Assembly: GCA_024103425.1 (NCBI GenBank)
Contig: JAGFIS010000004.1
Coordinates: 62,001 to 126,000, forward strand
DNA from: Chitinophagaceae bacterium
GTDB lineage: Bacteria; Bacteroidota; Bacteroidia; Chitinophagales; Chitinophagaceae
Direction of reading: 5' to 3'
DNA length: 64,000 bases
The position numbers and the translations under genes were made by a program. Under the pieces are notes generated by a model, which was given only the letters and a program-made list of their open reading frames with translations, made no database searches and had not been told where the DNA came from. Shown here piece after piece: positions 7,851 to 16,015 of this stretch. The first letter of the stretch is position 1, and each line of letters opens with the position of its first letter.

Positions 7851-8312
7851 ATGTTCGGAGAATTGACACAACAAGAATCAGAGCAACTTTTAAAAGATCA
7901 TATATATGGCAGAATCGGCTGCCACGCATTTGGAAAAACTTATATTGTACCCATTAGCTATGCATACAGCGACGGATATCTGTACTTCCATACTTTTGAA
8001 GGGCAGAAAGTTCAAATGATGAGAAACAATCCGTCAGTATGTTTCCAGATGGATATGCTGGAAGATATGGCCAATTGGAAATCAGTTATTATCCAGGGAA
8101 CGTTTGAAGAACTGAATGACAACGACCGTGACAAAGGACTTAAAGTACTGCTCGCTCGCGAACTGCCGGCATTGGTATCCGAGACCGTAAAACTCACTCC
8201 GTTGTGGCCTTTCCCTGAAACCAAATACGATGATATTCCCGGAATCGTTTTCAGAATCAAGGTCAACGAAATCTCAGGAAGATTTGAAAGAAGCGATGCT
8301 GTAATCAGGTAG
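7851..8312 (+). CDS. Pyridoxamine 5'-phosphate oxidase-family (NimA-like) split-barrel protein
   Basis: FMN-binding split-barrel protein of 153 residues. Typical features are the N-terminal helix FGELTQQESEQLLKDHIYGRIGCHAFGKTYIVPISYAY, the strand GYLYFHTFEGQKVQMMRNNPSVCFQMD, and NWKSVIIQGTFEEL. These match the pyridoxamine 5'-phosphate oxidase-like family that includes 5-nitroimidazole reductases and many uncharacterised flavoproteins. The substrate cannot be read from the sequence. It follows the Usp gene by 23 nt without a visible promoter and is likely part of the same stress operon. Confidence 0.8.
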   Translation: MFGELTQQESEQLLKDHIYGRIGCHAFGKTYIVPISYAYSDGYLYFHTFEGQKVQMMRNNPSVCFQMDMLEDMANWKSVIIQGTFEELNDNDRDKGLKVLLARELPALVSETVKLTPLWPFPETKYDDIPGIVFRIKVNEISGRFERSDAVIR

Positions 8313-8324
8313 TGTCCCTTAGCG

Positions 8325-8340
8325 AATGATAAGAATCATA
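8325..8340. promoter_or_regulatory. Crp/Fnr-type dyad 4: AATGA-N6-TCATA
   Basis: AATGATAAGAATCATA is centred about 80 nt before the ATG at 8414. It is the fourth member of the AATGA-N4-AATCATA series found between 5.4 and 8.4 kb. Confidence 0.5.
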
Positions 8341-8413
8341 GCCTTATATGCTCGAAGTCATTCCTTTAGCTGCGTGAAATTTTGAATTTTGCAACTGATT
8401 CTTCATAGAACCA

Positions 8414-8779
8414 ATGGCACCGCTAAATTCGCACTTAAAGGAGTTGAATGGTTGGATTGAGCAACTGGTCTCCTTCCAGCAGGAAAATACTGCACTGAAA
8501 CTCAGACTCAGCGAGCTGGTCGACGGCAGTATCTTTGCCGAATTTCTGCAAAAGGCCGAACTGCTGAACAACGAATTATTAGCGAACGATGAAAGCCTCA
8601 GGCTCCTGAATGACTCCGCCAAGCATCTCGAAAAAATTATGCTGAACGGAAAGACGCACCAGCACCCGGAATTATTGATCCAAAAACAGACCCAGTTAAA
8701 GAAGGATATAGATACTTATTCCAAACGGTTCGAAAAACTGAAAAAGCGCTTCAAGTCAGAGCTTTTCTCTATCAGTTAA
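8414..8779 (+). CDS. Small coiled-coil protein of unknown function
   Basis: A 121-residue soluble protein that is almost entirely helical, with heptad-like leucines (LKELNGWIEQLVSFQQENTALKLRLSELV, then LLNNELLANDESLRLLNDSAKHLEKIML) and a basic C-terminal helix LKKRFKSELFSIS. No enzyme motif is visible. It is preferred over the antisense frame 8344-8622 because its composition is protein-like and the dyad at 8325 lies upstream. Its last 8 bases overlap convergently with the end of the REC-Crp gene. I do not recognise the family. Confidence 0.6.
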   Translation: MAPLNSHLKELNGWIEQLVSFQQENTALKLRLSELVDGSIFAEFLQKAELLNNELLANDESLRLLNDSAKHLEKIMLNGKTHQHPELLIQKQTQLKKDIDTYSKRFEKLKKRFKSELFSIS

Positions 8780-9815
8780 ACATCGTATCCAGTTTCTTAG
8801 GATTCAAAACTTTTATACTCGACCCGTCGGTTTCGATAAGCTGTTCGCTCTTGAAATCGCTGATCGTACGGATGAGCGACTCTGTTGTGGTACCGGCAAT
8901 GTGTGCAAGGTCTTCTCTTGATATCTGTATGAGGTAATTATCGTTTTCTTCAGCCTTATACTTTCTATAAAGGAACATGAGCGCATCTGCCACACGCCTC
9001 CTCAGCGAGTTGTAGGCAAGGTTGATCATCTGCTCTTCTTTCTCTGTTACCTTTTCGGCCAGCAGGGTAATGAACTTCGCTGCAGTTTCTTTATTCGTAC
9101 TCACCACCTCTTCAAAGTCTTCTCTCCTTACCGAGCCGATCTCGCAGGTTTCTATCGTTTCAGCGCTTTCTTTATAAACAGTATTTTCGATCAAAGCATT
9201 GTATCCGAAAAATTCTCCCGCATTGTAAAGGCCCACCGTTAATTCTTTTCCGGCATCATTGATCTTATAAGTCCTCACTTTGCCCGACTTGATGTAAAAC
9301 AGGTAGTGTGGATTCGCCCCCTCGGCATATACACGCTGTTTCTTTTTATAAGTATGATATGCAATATCGTTGAGAAGCTTTTCCAGAGATAAACTGTCTT
9401 CAGAAAATCCATTACCGCCACCCTGAACCCTGGCCTCTTCCTCCGCTTCACGCTTCTTGAACCTGGTTTCAATAGCATTCATCAGTTCCAGGTCTGTAAA
9501 AGGCTTTGTGAGGTAATCGTCAGCCCCCAATTCCATTCCCTTTCTGAAATCCGCCCTTTCTGTCTTTGCTGTCAGGAAGATAAAAGGAATGCTTTTTAAC
9601 TGATCATTCTTCTGGATCAGGTGCAACAATCCGTAACCATCGAGCACAGGCATCATAATATCACAGATGATGATGTCCGGGTTCGTCTCTAAAGCTTTCT
9701 GATAGCCGACTTTACCGTTTTCCGCCGTATGCACTTCATAGCCGGCGAGTTCCAGGATTTCACCGGTGTTCTCCCGGATGTCGGCATTGTCTTCTACAAG
9801 TAAGATTTTTTTCAT
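8772..9815 (-). CDS. REC-Crp fusion response regulator (receiver, cNMP-like sensor, Crp HTH)
   Basis: Transcription factor of 347 residues that joins a two-component receiver to a Crp/Fnr body. The receiver (about 1-120) has acidic residues E8-D9, phospho-acceptor Asp52 in IICDIMMPVLDG, Thr82 and Lys104 in YLTKPF. After a linker, a cyclic-nucleotide-binding-like barrel (about 150-260, YLFYIKSGKVRTYKI, GEFFGYNAL) leads to a long dimer helix and a Crp-type winged helix (about 280-347) with recognition segment GTTTESLIRTISDF. The Glu and Arg of that segment fit TGA half-sites. It overlaps the 3' end of the histidine kinase gene by 4 bp, so the pair is translationally coupled. No cysteine cluster for an Fe-S centre is seen. 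Confidence 0.9.
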   Translation of the reverse strand: MKKILLVEDNADIRENTGEILELAGYEVHTAENGKVGYQKALETNPDIIICDIMMPVLDGYGLLHLIQKNDQLKSIPFIFLTAKTERADFRKGMELGADDYLTKPFTDLELMNAIETRFKKREAEEEARVQGGGNGFSEDSLSLEKLLNDIAYHTYKKKQRVYAEGANPHYLFYIKSGKVRTYKINDAGKELTVGLYNAGEFFGYNALIENTVYKESAETIETCEIGSVRREDFEEVVSTNKETAAKFITLLAEKVTEKEEQMINLAYNSLRRRVADALMFLYRKYKAEENDNYLIQISREDLAHIAGTTTESLIRTISDFKSEQLIETDGSSIKVLNPKKLDTMFN

Positions 9816-11053
9816 CTGGGAAATGTAATTGTTATTTCAGTTCCTTTATTCAGTTCGCTTTTTAGGTTGAGGTTACCCTTCATCATCTCTGTGTACTTGC
9901 CCACGATGTGCAACCCTAGTCCGGTACCGCTGATATTCTTGGCATTGCTACCTCTGAAAAATATCGAAAATAACTGTTGCTGGTCTTTCTCTGAAATCCC
10001 CATTCCTTCATCGCGAACGATGAAGGTAATTTTTTCGTCAGTTACCGCTGTACGTACTGTAATTGTTGTATTATCCTCAGAAAACTTAGCGGCATTCGAC
10101 AGCAAGTTGATTACAATATTCTTCATGAAGTTCGGATCCAGCTTCACGATCTTCTCACCCACGTGTACATAATCTATCACCTGGCCTGGTTTGAAGATAT
10201 CGGTCATCTCGGTGTATTGATCACTAACCAATTTCTCAATATCAAATTCAGAGAAACTAGCTTTGATCTTACCTTCCTCCATCTTACCAAGAGAAAGGAA
10301 TTCGTTGAGAATGTTATTCAGGTTGATAACCGATGATTTGATTCGCTGTATATGCCTGTCACGTTTTTCCTGTTCATCGGTCAATTTGTATTTTGCAAGC
10401 AGGGATGCAGAGGAAAGAATCGTACTCAAGGGGGTTCTAAACTCATGCGATGCCATCGAAACAAAAGCACTCTTCATCTCACCTAGGTCTTTCTCTTTGT
10501 TTAGTGCTATAGACAGTTCGTCTTTAGACTGCTCGAGTTTCGCCAGGGTCTTCTCCAATTCCTGAGTTCTTACCTTTACCTTTTCTTCGAGCTCTTCGTT
10601 AAGTTGCTCCATTTGCTTGTTCATCGCCGCAAGTTTCAGCCGCTGCTCGCGTAGCTTGGCCTGCACTGCTACCCTTACTGAAATATCAGAAATAAAAGCT
10701 ATCGAGTAAGTGCCTGATTCATCCGTAAAACTGCTAAGACTGATTTCTAAAGGAATTTCTACACCCGTTTTTGTAACCCCGAAAAGATCCTGACCAATAC
10801 CCATAGGACGAGTCACCGGGTTTTTTCCGTAAGCTTCAATATTATGCAGGTGGGACACTCTGTATCGTGCCGGTATCAGCACATTCATATTTTTTCCAAT
10901 CAGGTCTTCCGGAGCACTATAACCAAAAAGCCGCAACAAGTAGGCATTGGCCATCGTAATTTCTCCGGCTTTATTAATCGCCAGAATACCAACCGAGGCA
11001 TTCCTGAAAATAGCCTCAAATTTCTGTTCTGCATTAACAACGCTCTGATCCAT
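9812..11053 (-). CDS. PAS-domain sensor histidine kinase
   Basis: Cytoplasmic sensor kinase of 413 residues with no membrane segment. An N-terminal PAS domain (about 10-125) contains IPARYRVSHLHN and MGIGQDLFGVTKTGVEIPLEISLS, a coiled coil spans about 130-190, the HisKA box is SHEFRTPLS with His203, and the HATPase domain shows NIVINLLSNAAKF, VRDEGMGIS and GTGLGLHIV. The PAS helix resembles FixL, where a His in the equivalent helix binds heme, but the FixL distal Arg is Gln here and the pattern is common in heme-free PAS domains. It is co-translated with the REC-Crp regulator, the evident partner. The signal is unknown; a redox or gas signal would suit the neighbours. Confidence 0.9.
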   Translation of the reverse strand: MDQSVVNAEQKFEAIFRNASVGILAINKAGEITMANAYLLRLFGYSAPEDLIGKNMNVLIPARYRVSHLHNIEAYGKNPVTRPMGIGQDLFGVTKTGVEIPLEISLSSFTDESGTYSIAFISDISVRVAVQAKLREQRLKLAAMNKQMEQLNEELEEKVKVRTQELEKTLAKLEQSKDELSIALNKEKDLGEMKSAFVSMASHEFRTPLSTILSSASLLAKYKLTDEQEKRDRHIQRIKSSVINLNNILNEFLSLGKMEEGKIKASFSEFDIEKLVSDQYTEMTDIFKPGQVIDYVHVGEKIVKLDPNFMKNIVINLLSNAAKFSEDNTTITVRTAVTDEKITFIVRDEGMGISEKDQQQLFSIFFRGSNAKNISGTGLGLHIVGKYTEMMKGNLNLKSELNKGTEITITFPR

Positions 11054-11123
11054 GTAGCTTTTTGGTTACCGGGTCTTTCTTAAACTGCCTTCCGCCTTGG
11101 TTTCAGACTCAAAAAGCAGTTCG

Positions 11124-11131
11124 CAAAAGTA
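11124..11131 (-). promoter_or_regulatory. Putative -7 element for the kinase/REC-Crp operon
   Basis: TACTTTTG on the minus strand matches TAnnTTTG, about 70 nt before the kinase ATG. No clear -33 TTTG is visible. The 11054-11386 gap holds this promoter and the divergent pdhB promoter and no other gene that I can see. Confidence 0.4.
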
Positions 11132-11307
11132 CCACATTTAGTGCATTATTAATACCGGGCTACGCTTTTCCGGCTAACCATGTTCTACCTATCCTCCCTG
11201 AAGGAATTATCTGTTTTACACACGAAAGTTACCGGGAACTCATTTTTTAAACCTTTTTAACCCGCTTTATTACCCTCTGTACCGCAAACTTTTACGTCAA
11301 AACCACT

Positions 11308-11339
11308 TTTGATAATTTACCCCACTTACGGTAACTTTG
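11308..11339 (+). promoter_or_regulatory. Promoter of pdhB: TTTG-N20-TAACTTTG
   Basis: TTTG at 11308-11311 and TAACTTTG at 11332-11339 are spaced by 20 nt, a close match to the Bacteroidota -33/-7 consensus. The expected transcript would have a leader of about 40 nt before the ATG at 11387. Confidence 0.65.
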
Positions 11340-11386
11340 CACTTCTAAAAACGACCGTCAAACTATTTATTGAACGAGATATCATT

Positions 11387-12370
11387 ATGAAAGAAGTAGC
11401 ATTCAGAGAAGCTCTAAGAGAAGCCATGCAGGAAGAGATGAGACGCGACCGTAACATTGTCCTGATGGGAGAAGAAGTAGCCGAGTACAACGGTGCTTAC
11501 AAGGTAAGTCAGGGAATGTTGGATGAATTTGGTCCGGATAGAATTATAGATACTCCGATTACTGAATTAGGCTTTGCTGCTGTTGCAGTCGGTGCTGCAC
11601 AAAACGGAATGCGGCCAATTGTAGAATTCATGACCTGGAACTTCGCCAATTTGGCACTCGACCAGATTCTGAATACAGCTTCTAAAATGCTGGCAATGAG
11701 CGGTGGCCAGGTTACCTGCCCTATTGTGTTTCGCGGCCCTAACGGAAGTGCCGGGCAGTTGGGAGCACAACACTCCACAGCTTACGAAGCGATGTATGCC
11801 AATATCCCCGGGCTGAAAGTTGTCTCTGTAAGCAATCCTTACGATGCAAAAGGACTCCTCAAAAGTGCCATTAGAGACGAGAATCCGGTCGTCTTTATGG
11901 AGAGTGAGGTGATGTATGGTGATAAAGGAATGATTCCTGAAGAAGAATACCTGATTCCTATCGGTGTGGCTAATGTGGCTCGCGAAGGATCTGATGTTAC
12001 GATTGTAAGTTTCAATAAAATGATGAAGGTTGCTCTGGAATCTGCTGATGAGCTTGCGAAAGATGGCATCAGTGCCGAGGTGATCGATCTGCGCACGATC
12101 CGTCCGTTAGACTGGAAAACCATCTTTGAATCAGTAAGAAAAACGAACCGTCTTGTAATCGTAGAAGAACAGTGGCCTTTTGCTTCTGTTTCCTCAGAAA
12201 TAGCTTACCGTATCCAGAAAGAAGGATTTGACTATCTGGATGCTCCGGTAAGAAGAATCACAGCAGCTGATGCCCCGATGCACTATGCTCCAAACCTCGT
12301 TAAGGCTTACCTGCCCAGTGTAGAACGCACTGTCAACCTGGTGAAGGAGGTGATGTACATGCAGAAATAA
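11387..12370 (+). CDS. pdhB: Pyruvate dehydrogenase E1 component, beta subunit
   Basis: Beta chain of the E1 thiamine-diphosphate enzyme that decarboxylates pyruvate for acetyl-CoA formation. The ATG at 11387 gives a 327-residue product beginning MKEVAFREALREAMQEEM; the longer upstream frame covers the promoter and is rejected. Family blocks include MGEEVAEYNGAYKVSQGM, DTPITELGFAAVAVGAAQNGMRP, QLGAQHSTAYEAMYANIPGLKV and the C-terminal EEQWPFASVSSEIA. The alpha subunit and E2/E3 genes are not in the window, so the complex is encoded in scattered loci. A 2-oxoisovalerate E1 beta cannot be fully excluded but fits less well. Confidence 0.88.
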   Translation: MKEVAFREALREAMQEEMRRDRNIVLMGEEVAEYNGAYKVSQGMLDEFGPDRIIDTPITELGFAAVAVGAAQNGMRPIVEFMTWNFANLALDQILNTASKMLAMSGGQVTCPIVFRGPNGSAGQLGAQHSTAYEAMYANIPGLKVVSVSNPYDAKGLLKSAIRDENPVVFMESEVMYGDKGMIPEEEYLIPIGVANVAREGSDVTIVSFNKMMKVALESADELAKDGISAEVIDLRTIRPLDWKTIFESVRKTNRLVIVEEQWPFASVSSEIAYRIQKEGFDYLDAPVRRITAADAPMHYAPNLVKAYLPSVERTVNLVKEVMYMQK

Positions 12371-12411
12371 TTCAAGGATTCCCCCAACAGGGAATCATAA
12401 ATTCAGATATT

Positions 12412-14046
12412 ATGCAATTAGGAGTTTCAAGTTATCCGTTACCTGCCAACGAGCCGGTACTTTCTTATGCCCCGGGCACACCAGAAAAGGCAGCCCTGAA
12501 AAAAGCTCTGAAAGACCTTAAAAAATCTAAAGCCGATATACCGATGTATATCGGTTCGGAAGAGGTTCGAACAGGTGTCCTGAAAGAAATCAGGCCTCCG
12601 CACGAGACTAAATTTCTTTTGGGCCATTACCATTTAGGTGACAAGACTCATGTGAAGAGTGCTATCAATGCCGCGTTGAAGGCTAAAGAAAAGTGGGCTG
12701 CCCTGTCATGGGACAGCCGAGCGCATATCTTCCTGAAGGCTGCCGACCTGATTGCAACCAAATACCGTGCTGTTACTAATGCAGCTACCATGCTGGCACA
12801 GAGCAAAAATCCGTTCCAGTCAGAGATTGACGCTGTGTGTGAAATGATCGATTTCCTGAGATTTAATGTTCACTTCCTCGACCAGATTTACCGCGAGCAG
12901 CCGATCAGTTCTCCCGGCACCAAGAACAGAATGGAATACCGTCCTTTAGAAGGTTTTGTAGCAGCTATCACTCCGTTTAACTTCACTTCTATCGGAGGTA
13001 ACCTGCCTACATCAGCTGCCATGTGTGGTAACGTCGTGGTTTGGAAGTGCGCTCACACACAGGTGTACAGCGCAGAACTCTTCATGAAGATTCTGAAAGA
13101 AGCAGGATTGCCTGATGGTGTGATTAACCTGGTTTATGCCAGCGGACCAACTTTTGGAGATGTGGTGTTCAACCATCCCGATTTTGCAGGTATTCACTTT
13201 ACCGGAAGCACAGCCGTGTTCAAGAATATGTGGAAACAGATTGGAGAGAATACCAAGATTTACAAATCATATCCGCGTATCGTTGGTGAAACGGGAGGTA
13301 AAGACTTCGTGCTTGTGCACAAGAGTGCAGATGTTGATGAAGTAGTTGCCGCTCTTTGCCGTGGTGCCTTTGAATATCAGGGTCAGAAATGTTCTGCTGC
13401 CAGCCGCGCATACCTGCCGTCTAACCTCGCAGCAGATATCAAGAAAAAATTGGTTGCCGAAATCAAGACTATGAAGATGGGAACGGTAGAAGACTTCACC
13501 AACTTCATCAATGCCGTTATCGACGAGAAGAGTTTTGATAAATTAGAAGGATACATCAAGAGAGCACGCAAGGATAAACAAAATGCAAAAATCCTCGTAG
13601 GAGGTAAATGCGATAAGACTAACGGCTATTTCATTGAGCCTACAGTGATTGAAGCGCTGAATCCTAAATACGAAACGATGTGCGAAGAACTCTTCGGACC
13701 GGTTCTAACCATTTACACATACGACGCCGATAAATTTGATGCTACAATCAAATTGCTAGACAGCACCTCACCGTATGCACTGACAGGTTCCATCTTTGCT
13801 AAAGACCGTGCAGTTATTGAAAGTACAACCCAGAAACTGATGAACAATGCAGGTAACTTCTACATCAACGATAAACCAACCGGTGCTGTTGTAGGACAAC
13901 AACCGTTCGGTGGTGCCCGCGGAAGCGGTACCAACGATAAAGCAGGAAGCATTCTGAATCTGTATCGCTGGTTGAGTGCACGTACGATCAAGGAGACATT
14001 CGTATCTCCTACCGATTATCGCTATCCATTCATGCAGGAGCCATAA
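12412..14046 (+). CDS. pruA: L-glutamate gamma-semialdehyde (delta-1-pyrroline-5-carboxylate) dehydrogenase
   Basis: NAD-dependent aldehyde dehydrogenase of the ALDH4 type that oxidises glutamate semialdehyde to glutamate, the second step of proline catabolism. The 544-residue length and the N-terminal PANEPVLSYAPGTPEKAALKKAL are typical of the monofunctional eukaryote-like enzyme. The catalytic Cys327 lies in EYQGQKCSAASRAY, the general-base Glu in IVGETGGKDFVL, and the NAD-binding segment is ITPFNFTSIGGN. The C-terminus has QQPFGGARGSGTNDKAG. It follows pdhB by 41 nt on the same strand. No proline dehydrogenase gene is nearby. Confidence 0.93.
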   Translation: MQLGVSSYPLPANEPVLSYAPGTPEKAALKKALKDLKKSKADIPMYIGSEEVRTGVLKEIRPPHETKFLLGHYHLGDKTHVKSAINAALKAKEKWAALSWDSRAHIFLKAADLIATKYRAVTNAATMLAQSKNPFQSEIDAVCEMIDFLRFNVHFLDQIYREQPISSPGTKNRMEYRPLEGFVAAITPFNFTSIGGNLPTSAAMCGNVVVWKCAHTQVYSAELFMKILKEAGLPDGVINLVYASGPTFGDVVFNHPDFAGIHFTGSTAVFKNMWKQIGENTKIYKSYPRIVGETGGKDFVLVHKSADVDEVVAALCRGAFEYQGQKCSAASRAYLPSNLAADIKKKLVAEIKTMKMGTVEDFTNFINAVIDEKSFDKLEGYIKRARKDKQNAKILVGGKCDKTNGYFIEPTVIEALNPKYETMCEELFGPVLTIYTYDADKFDATIKLLDSTSPYALTGSIFAKDRAVIESTTQKLMNNAGNFYINDKPTGAVVGQQPFGGARGSGTNDKAGSILNLYRWLSARTIKETFVSPTDYRYPFMQEP

Positions 14047-14076
14047 GTCATCTGAAGAAATACTACTTTCGTCAAT

Positions 14077-14586
14077 ATGACTACCATCCTCAACAAAGAA
14101 CAGCTGCAAATCACCATCAGGCGACTGGCGTGTGAAATTGCAGAAAATTACTTTGAGGAAGAGTCGATTGCCATTATCGGTATCCAGCCGAGAGGCATTT
14201 ATCTGGCAGATAAAGTTGTTCCCGAACTGCAGCAACTCCTGCCCGGCACACAGATTAATTACGGAAAGCTGGATATCACTTTTTACCGCGATGATGTTCG
14301 CAAGGAATTGCACAAACCTAATAAGACTGATATCTTCTTTTCTTTAGAAAATAAAAAGGTAGTGCTGATAGATGACGTTCTTTTTACGGGAAGAACCATC
14401 CGTGCAGCGATTGATGCGATGCTTTCATTCGGAAGGCCTGAATGTGTGGAACTTTGCGTGCTCATCAATAGAAGATACAGCAGACAATTACCTATCCAGC
14501 CCGACTATTGCGGAAAAGCAATAGACTCAATCTTGTCTCAAAAGGTAAAAGTAGAATGGGATAAAGACGAGGTAAACCTGTATTAA
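14077..14586 (+). CDS. pyrR: PyrR-type uracil phosphoribosyltransferase/regulator
   Basis: Type I phosphoribosyltransferase of the PyrR family, 169 residues, expected to convert uracil and PRPP to UMP and in some bacteria to bind pyr mRNA. The PRPP loop is KVVLIDDVLFTGRTIRAAID, and GIQPRGIYLADKV, LDITFYRDDVR and CVLINRRYSRQLPIQPDYCGKAI are PyrR signatures. No pyr biosynthesis gene or PyrR binding loop is evident here, so the enzymatic role is the safer inference. It starts 30 nt after pruA and probably shares its transcript. Confidence 0.88.
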   Translation: MTTILNKEQLQITIRRLACEIAENYFEEESIAIIGIQPRGIYLADKVVPELQQLLPGTQINYGKLDITFYRDDVRKELHKPNKTDIFFSLENKKVVLIDDVLFTGRTIRAAIDAMLSFGRPECVELCVLINRRYSRQLPIQPDYCGKAIDSILSQKVKVEWDKDEVNLY

Positions 14587-14587
14587 T

Positions 14588-14761
14588 CTACTTCGCCTTT
14601 CTCATCTTTAATATCTGAGCAACGATAAGGCTGATTCCTATTCCAAAGATTACACCGTTGCCAAAGAAGTGGCCTTTGTTATCAATATCCAAATTGAAAT
14701 TGACGAGTGCGGCAATCATCATCAAGATTCCGACAGCGATCAGTAGAGTTGTTCTTTTCAT
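14588..14761 (-). CDS. Small two-TM membrane protein
   Basis: A 57-codon frame from ATG 14761 to TAG 14588 encodes a product with two hydrophobic segments, TTLLIAVGILMMIAALVNF and NGVIFGIGISLIVAQILKM, separated by NLDIDNKGHFFG and ending in basic KMRKAK. The positive-inside arrangement and the clean start support a real gene. It lies just past the convergent pyrR stop. I do not recognise a named family, although small proteins with two such helices are common in Bacteroidota. Confidence 0.6.
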   Translation of the reverse strand: MKRTTLLIAVGILMMIAALVNFNLDIDNKGHFFGNGVIFGIGISLIVAQILKMRKAK

Positions 14762-14893
14762 TTTTTGTTACTTCAATACCCCAAATATAACCACACTTCA
14801 ATTCTAAAGTGGAGATATTTCTTGTACGACGCGATCAAAGGATGAGTATCAGCTTCAATAAATATGTTATCCGGGAAAAAGAGAAAAAATAAA

Positions 14894-15184
14894 TCACCAG
14901 AACTTGTAAATCAGAGCAATGATGGCATAGATAACAGTAAAGACAAAAATACCCTTAGCCGTCTTATCTTTTCTTCCGTTGATGAACACGGTAAATAACA
15001 CCGCATTCGCCAAAAGTGACACGCTAATGTAGCTGGTAATGAGGTTCGGATTTTCCTTCAGGAAATGAAACATCTCCTCCAGAGTATATAGTTTGAACTT
15101 GATCAGTTTATAAATCAGAAAACCGATTACCGGAGCTATCCACCCCAGCACCAATCCGAATATGAAATTATCTTTCTTGAACAT
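14894..15184 (-). CDS. Small integral membrane protein downstream of surE
   Basis: A 96-residue protein with three hydrophobic stretches (FIFGLVLGWIAPVIGFLIYKL, LITSYISVSLLANAVLFTVFI and GIFVFTVIYAIIALIY) and a short soluble loop KFKLYTLEEMFHFLKENPN. Its ATG shares a base with the surE stop (TAATG), so it is translationally coupled to surE. Function unknown; no catalytic motif is visible. Confidence 0.75.
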   Translation of the reverse strand: MFKKDNFIFGLVLGWIAPVIGFLIYKLIKFKLYTLEEMFHFLKENPNLITSYISVSLLANAVLFTVFINGRKDKTAKGIFVFTVIYAIIALIYKFW

Positions 15185-15972
15185 TACTCCAGATTCCAGT
15201 TTTGTTCGAGTTCTTTCTTCAAACGGTAATTCGTCAGATCAAATTGTACGGGTACAACGCTGATATAATTATGCTCAAGTGCCCAAACGTCTGTATCTGT
15301 TCCTTCATCGAAGTTTTTGAACTCACCTGTCAGCCAATAATATTTCTTGCCGGTAGGGTCGGTACGCTCGTCAAAATCTTCGTCGTACTTGGCATAGGCC
15401 TGACGGCAAACCTTGATACCGTTGATGAGCTCTAACGGCACTTTAGGGATATTGACATTAAGCAGAAAATGTCGATCGCCATTCTTATTCTTCAGCATAC
15501 TTTCAACAATCTTGCGTGCATACACTTTTGCGGCTGTAAAGTCGGCCTCCACACTAAAGTCGAGCAACGAAAAACCCACTGAAGGAATACTCTCAATCGA
15601 CGCTTCCATCGCGGCACTCATCGTACCCGAATAAATCACATTGATACTGTGGTTAGCACCGTGGTTAATACCACTCAGACAGATATCGGGTTTGCGTTTG
15701 AGAATTTTATCTACTGCCAGCTTCACACAGTCAACAGGAGTTCCACTTGTATGATATGCTTCCACACCCTTTTTATAATCCTCCACACGGGTAAGCCTTA
15801 ACGGCATTCCGATAGTAATCGCATGCCCCATTCCGCTCTGCGGTTTATCGGGAGCCACAACCACTATTTCGCCAAGGCCTTCTACTGCTTCTACCAGGCT
15901 GCGAAGGCCCGGAGCCGAAATACCGTCATCATTTGTAATCAGGATTATAGGCCTTTCACTTTTTTCGCTCAT
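15184..15972 (-). CDS. surE: 5'/3'-nucleotidase SurE
   Basis: Divalent-metal-dependent nucleoside monophosphatase of 262 residues. The metal site Asn14-Asp15-Asp16 is in ILITNDDGISAPGLRSL, and VVVAPDKPQSGMGHAIT, YHTSGTPVDCVKLA and LSGINHGANHSINVIYSGTMSAAMEA are the diagnostic SurE blocks. SurE acts on NMPs and short polyphosphates in stress survival. It is coupled by a one-base overlap to the small membrane protein gene. The start at 15972 gives the family-typical N-terminus with only a short leader before the first strand. Confidence 0.95.
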   Translation of the reverse strand: MSEKSERPIILITNDDGISAPGLRSLVEAVEGLGEIVVVAPDKPQSGMGHAITIGMPLRLTRVEDYKKGVEAYHTSGTPVDCVKLAVDKILKRKPDICLSGINHGANHSINVIYSGTMSAAMEASIESIPSVGFSLLDFSVEADFTAAKVYARKIVESMLKNKNGDRHFLLNVNIPKVPLELINGIKVCRQAYAKYDEDFDERTDPTGKKYYWLTGEFKNFDEGTDTDVWALEHNYISVVPVQFDLTNYRLKKELEQNWNLE

Positions 15973-16015
15973 TCAATATTTGTTTTCTTTGGTCAATATA
16001 ATTACAGGCTGCAAA

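Noticed and set aside
8344..8622. Minus-strand frame of 92 codons opposite the coiled-coil gene
   Set aside because: Ser/Phe-rich antisense composition, while the plus-strand frame at 8414 gives a coherent helical protein with a dyad upstream.
9812..11053. Calling the PAS kinase a heme-binding FixL orthologue
   Set aside because: The helix His is common in heme-free PAS domains and the distal Arg is replaced by Gln. Heme cannot be claimed from sequence alone.
14077..14586. PyrR as an mRNA-binding attenuator of a local pyr operon
   Set aside because: No pyrimidine genes or PyrR-binding loops were found nearby, so only the phosphoribosyltransferase role is supported.
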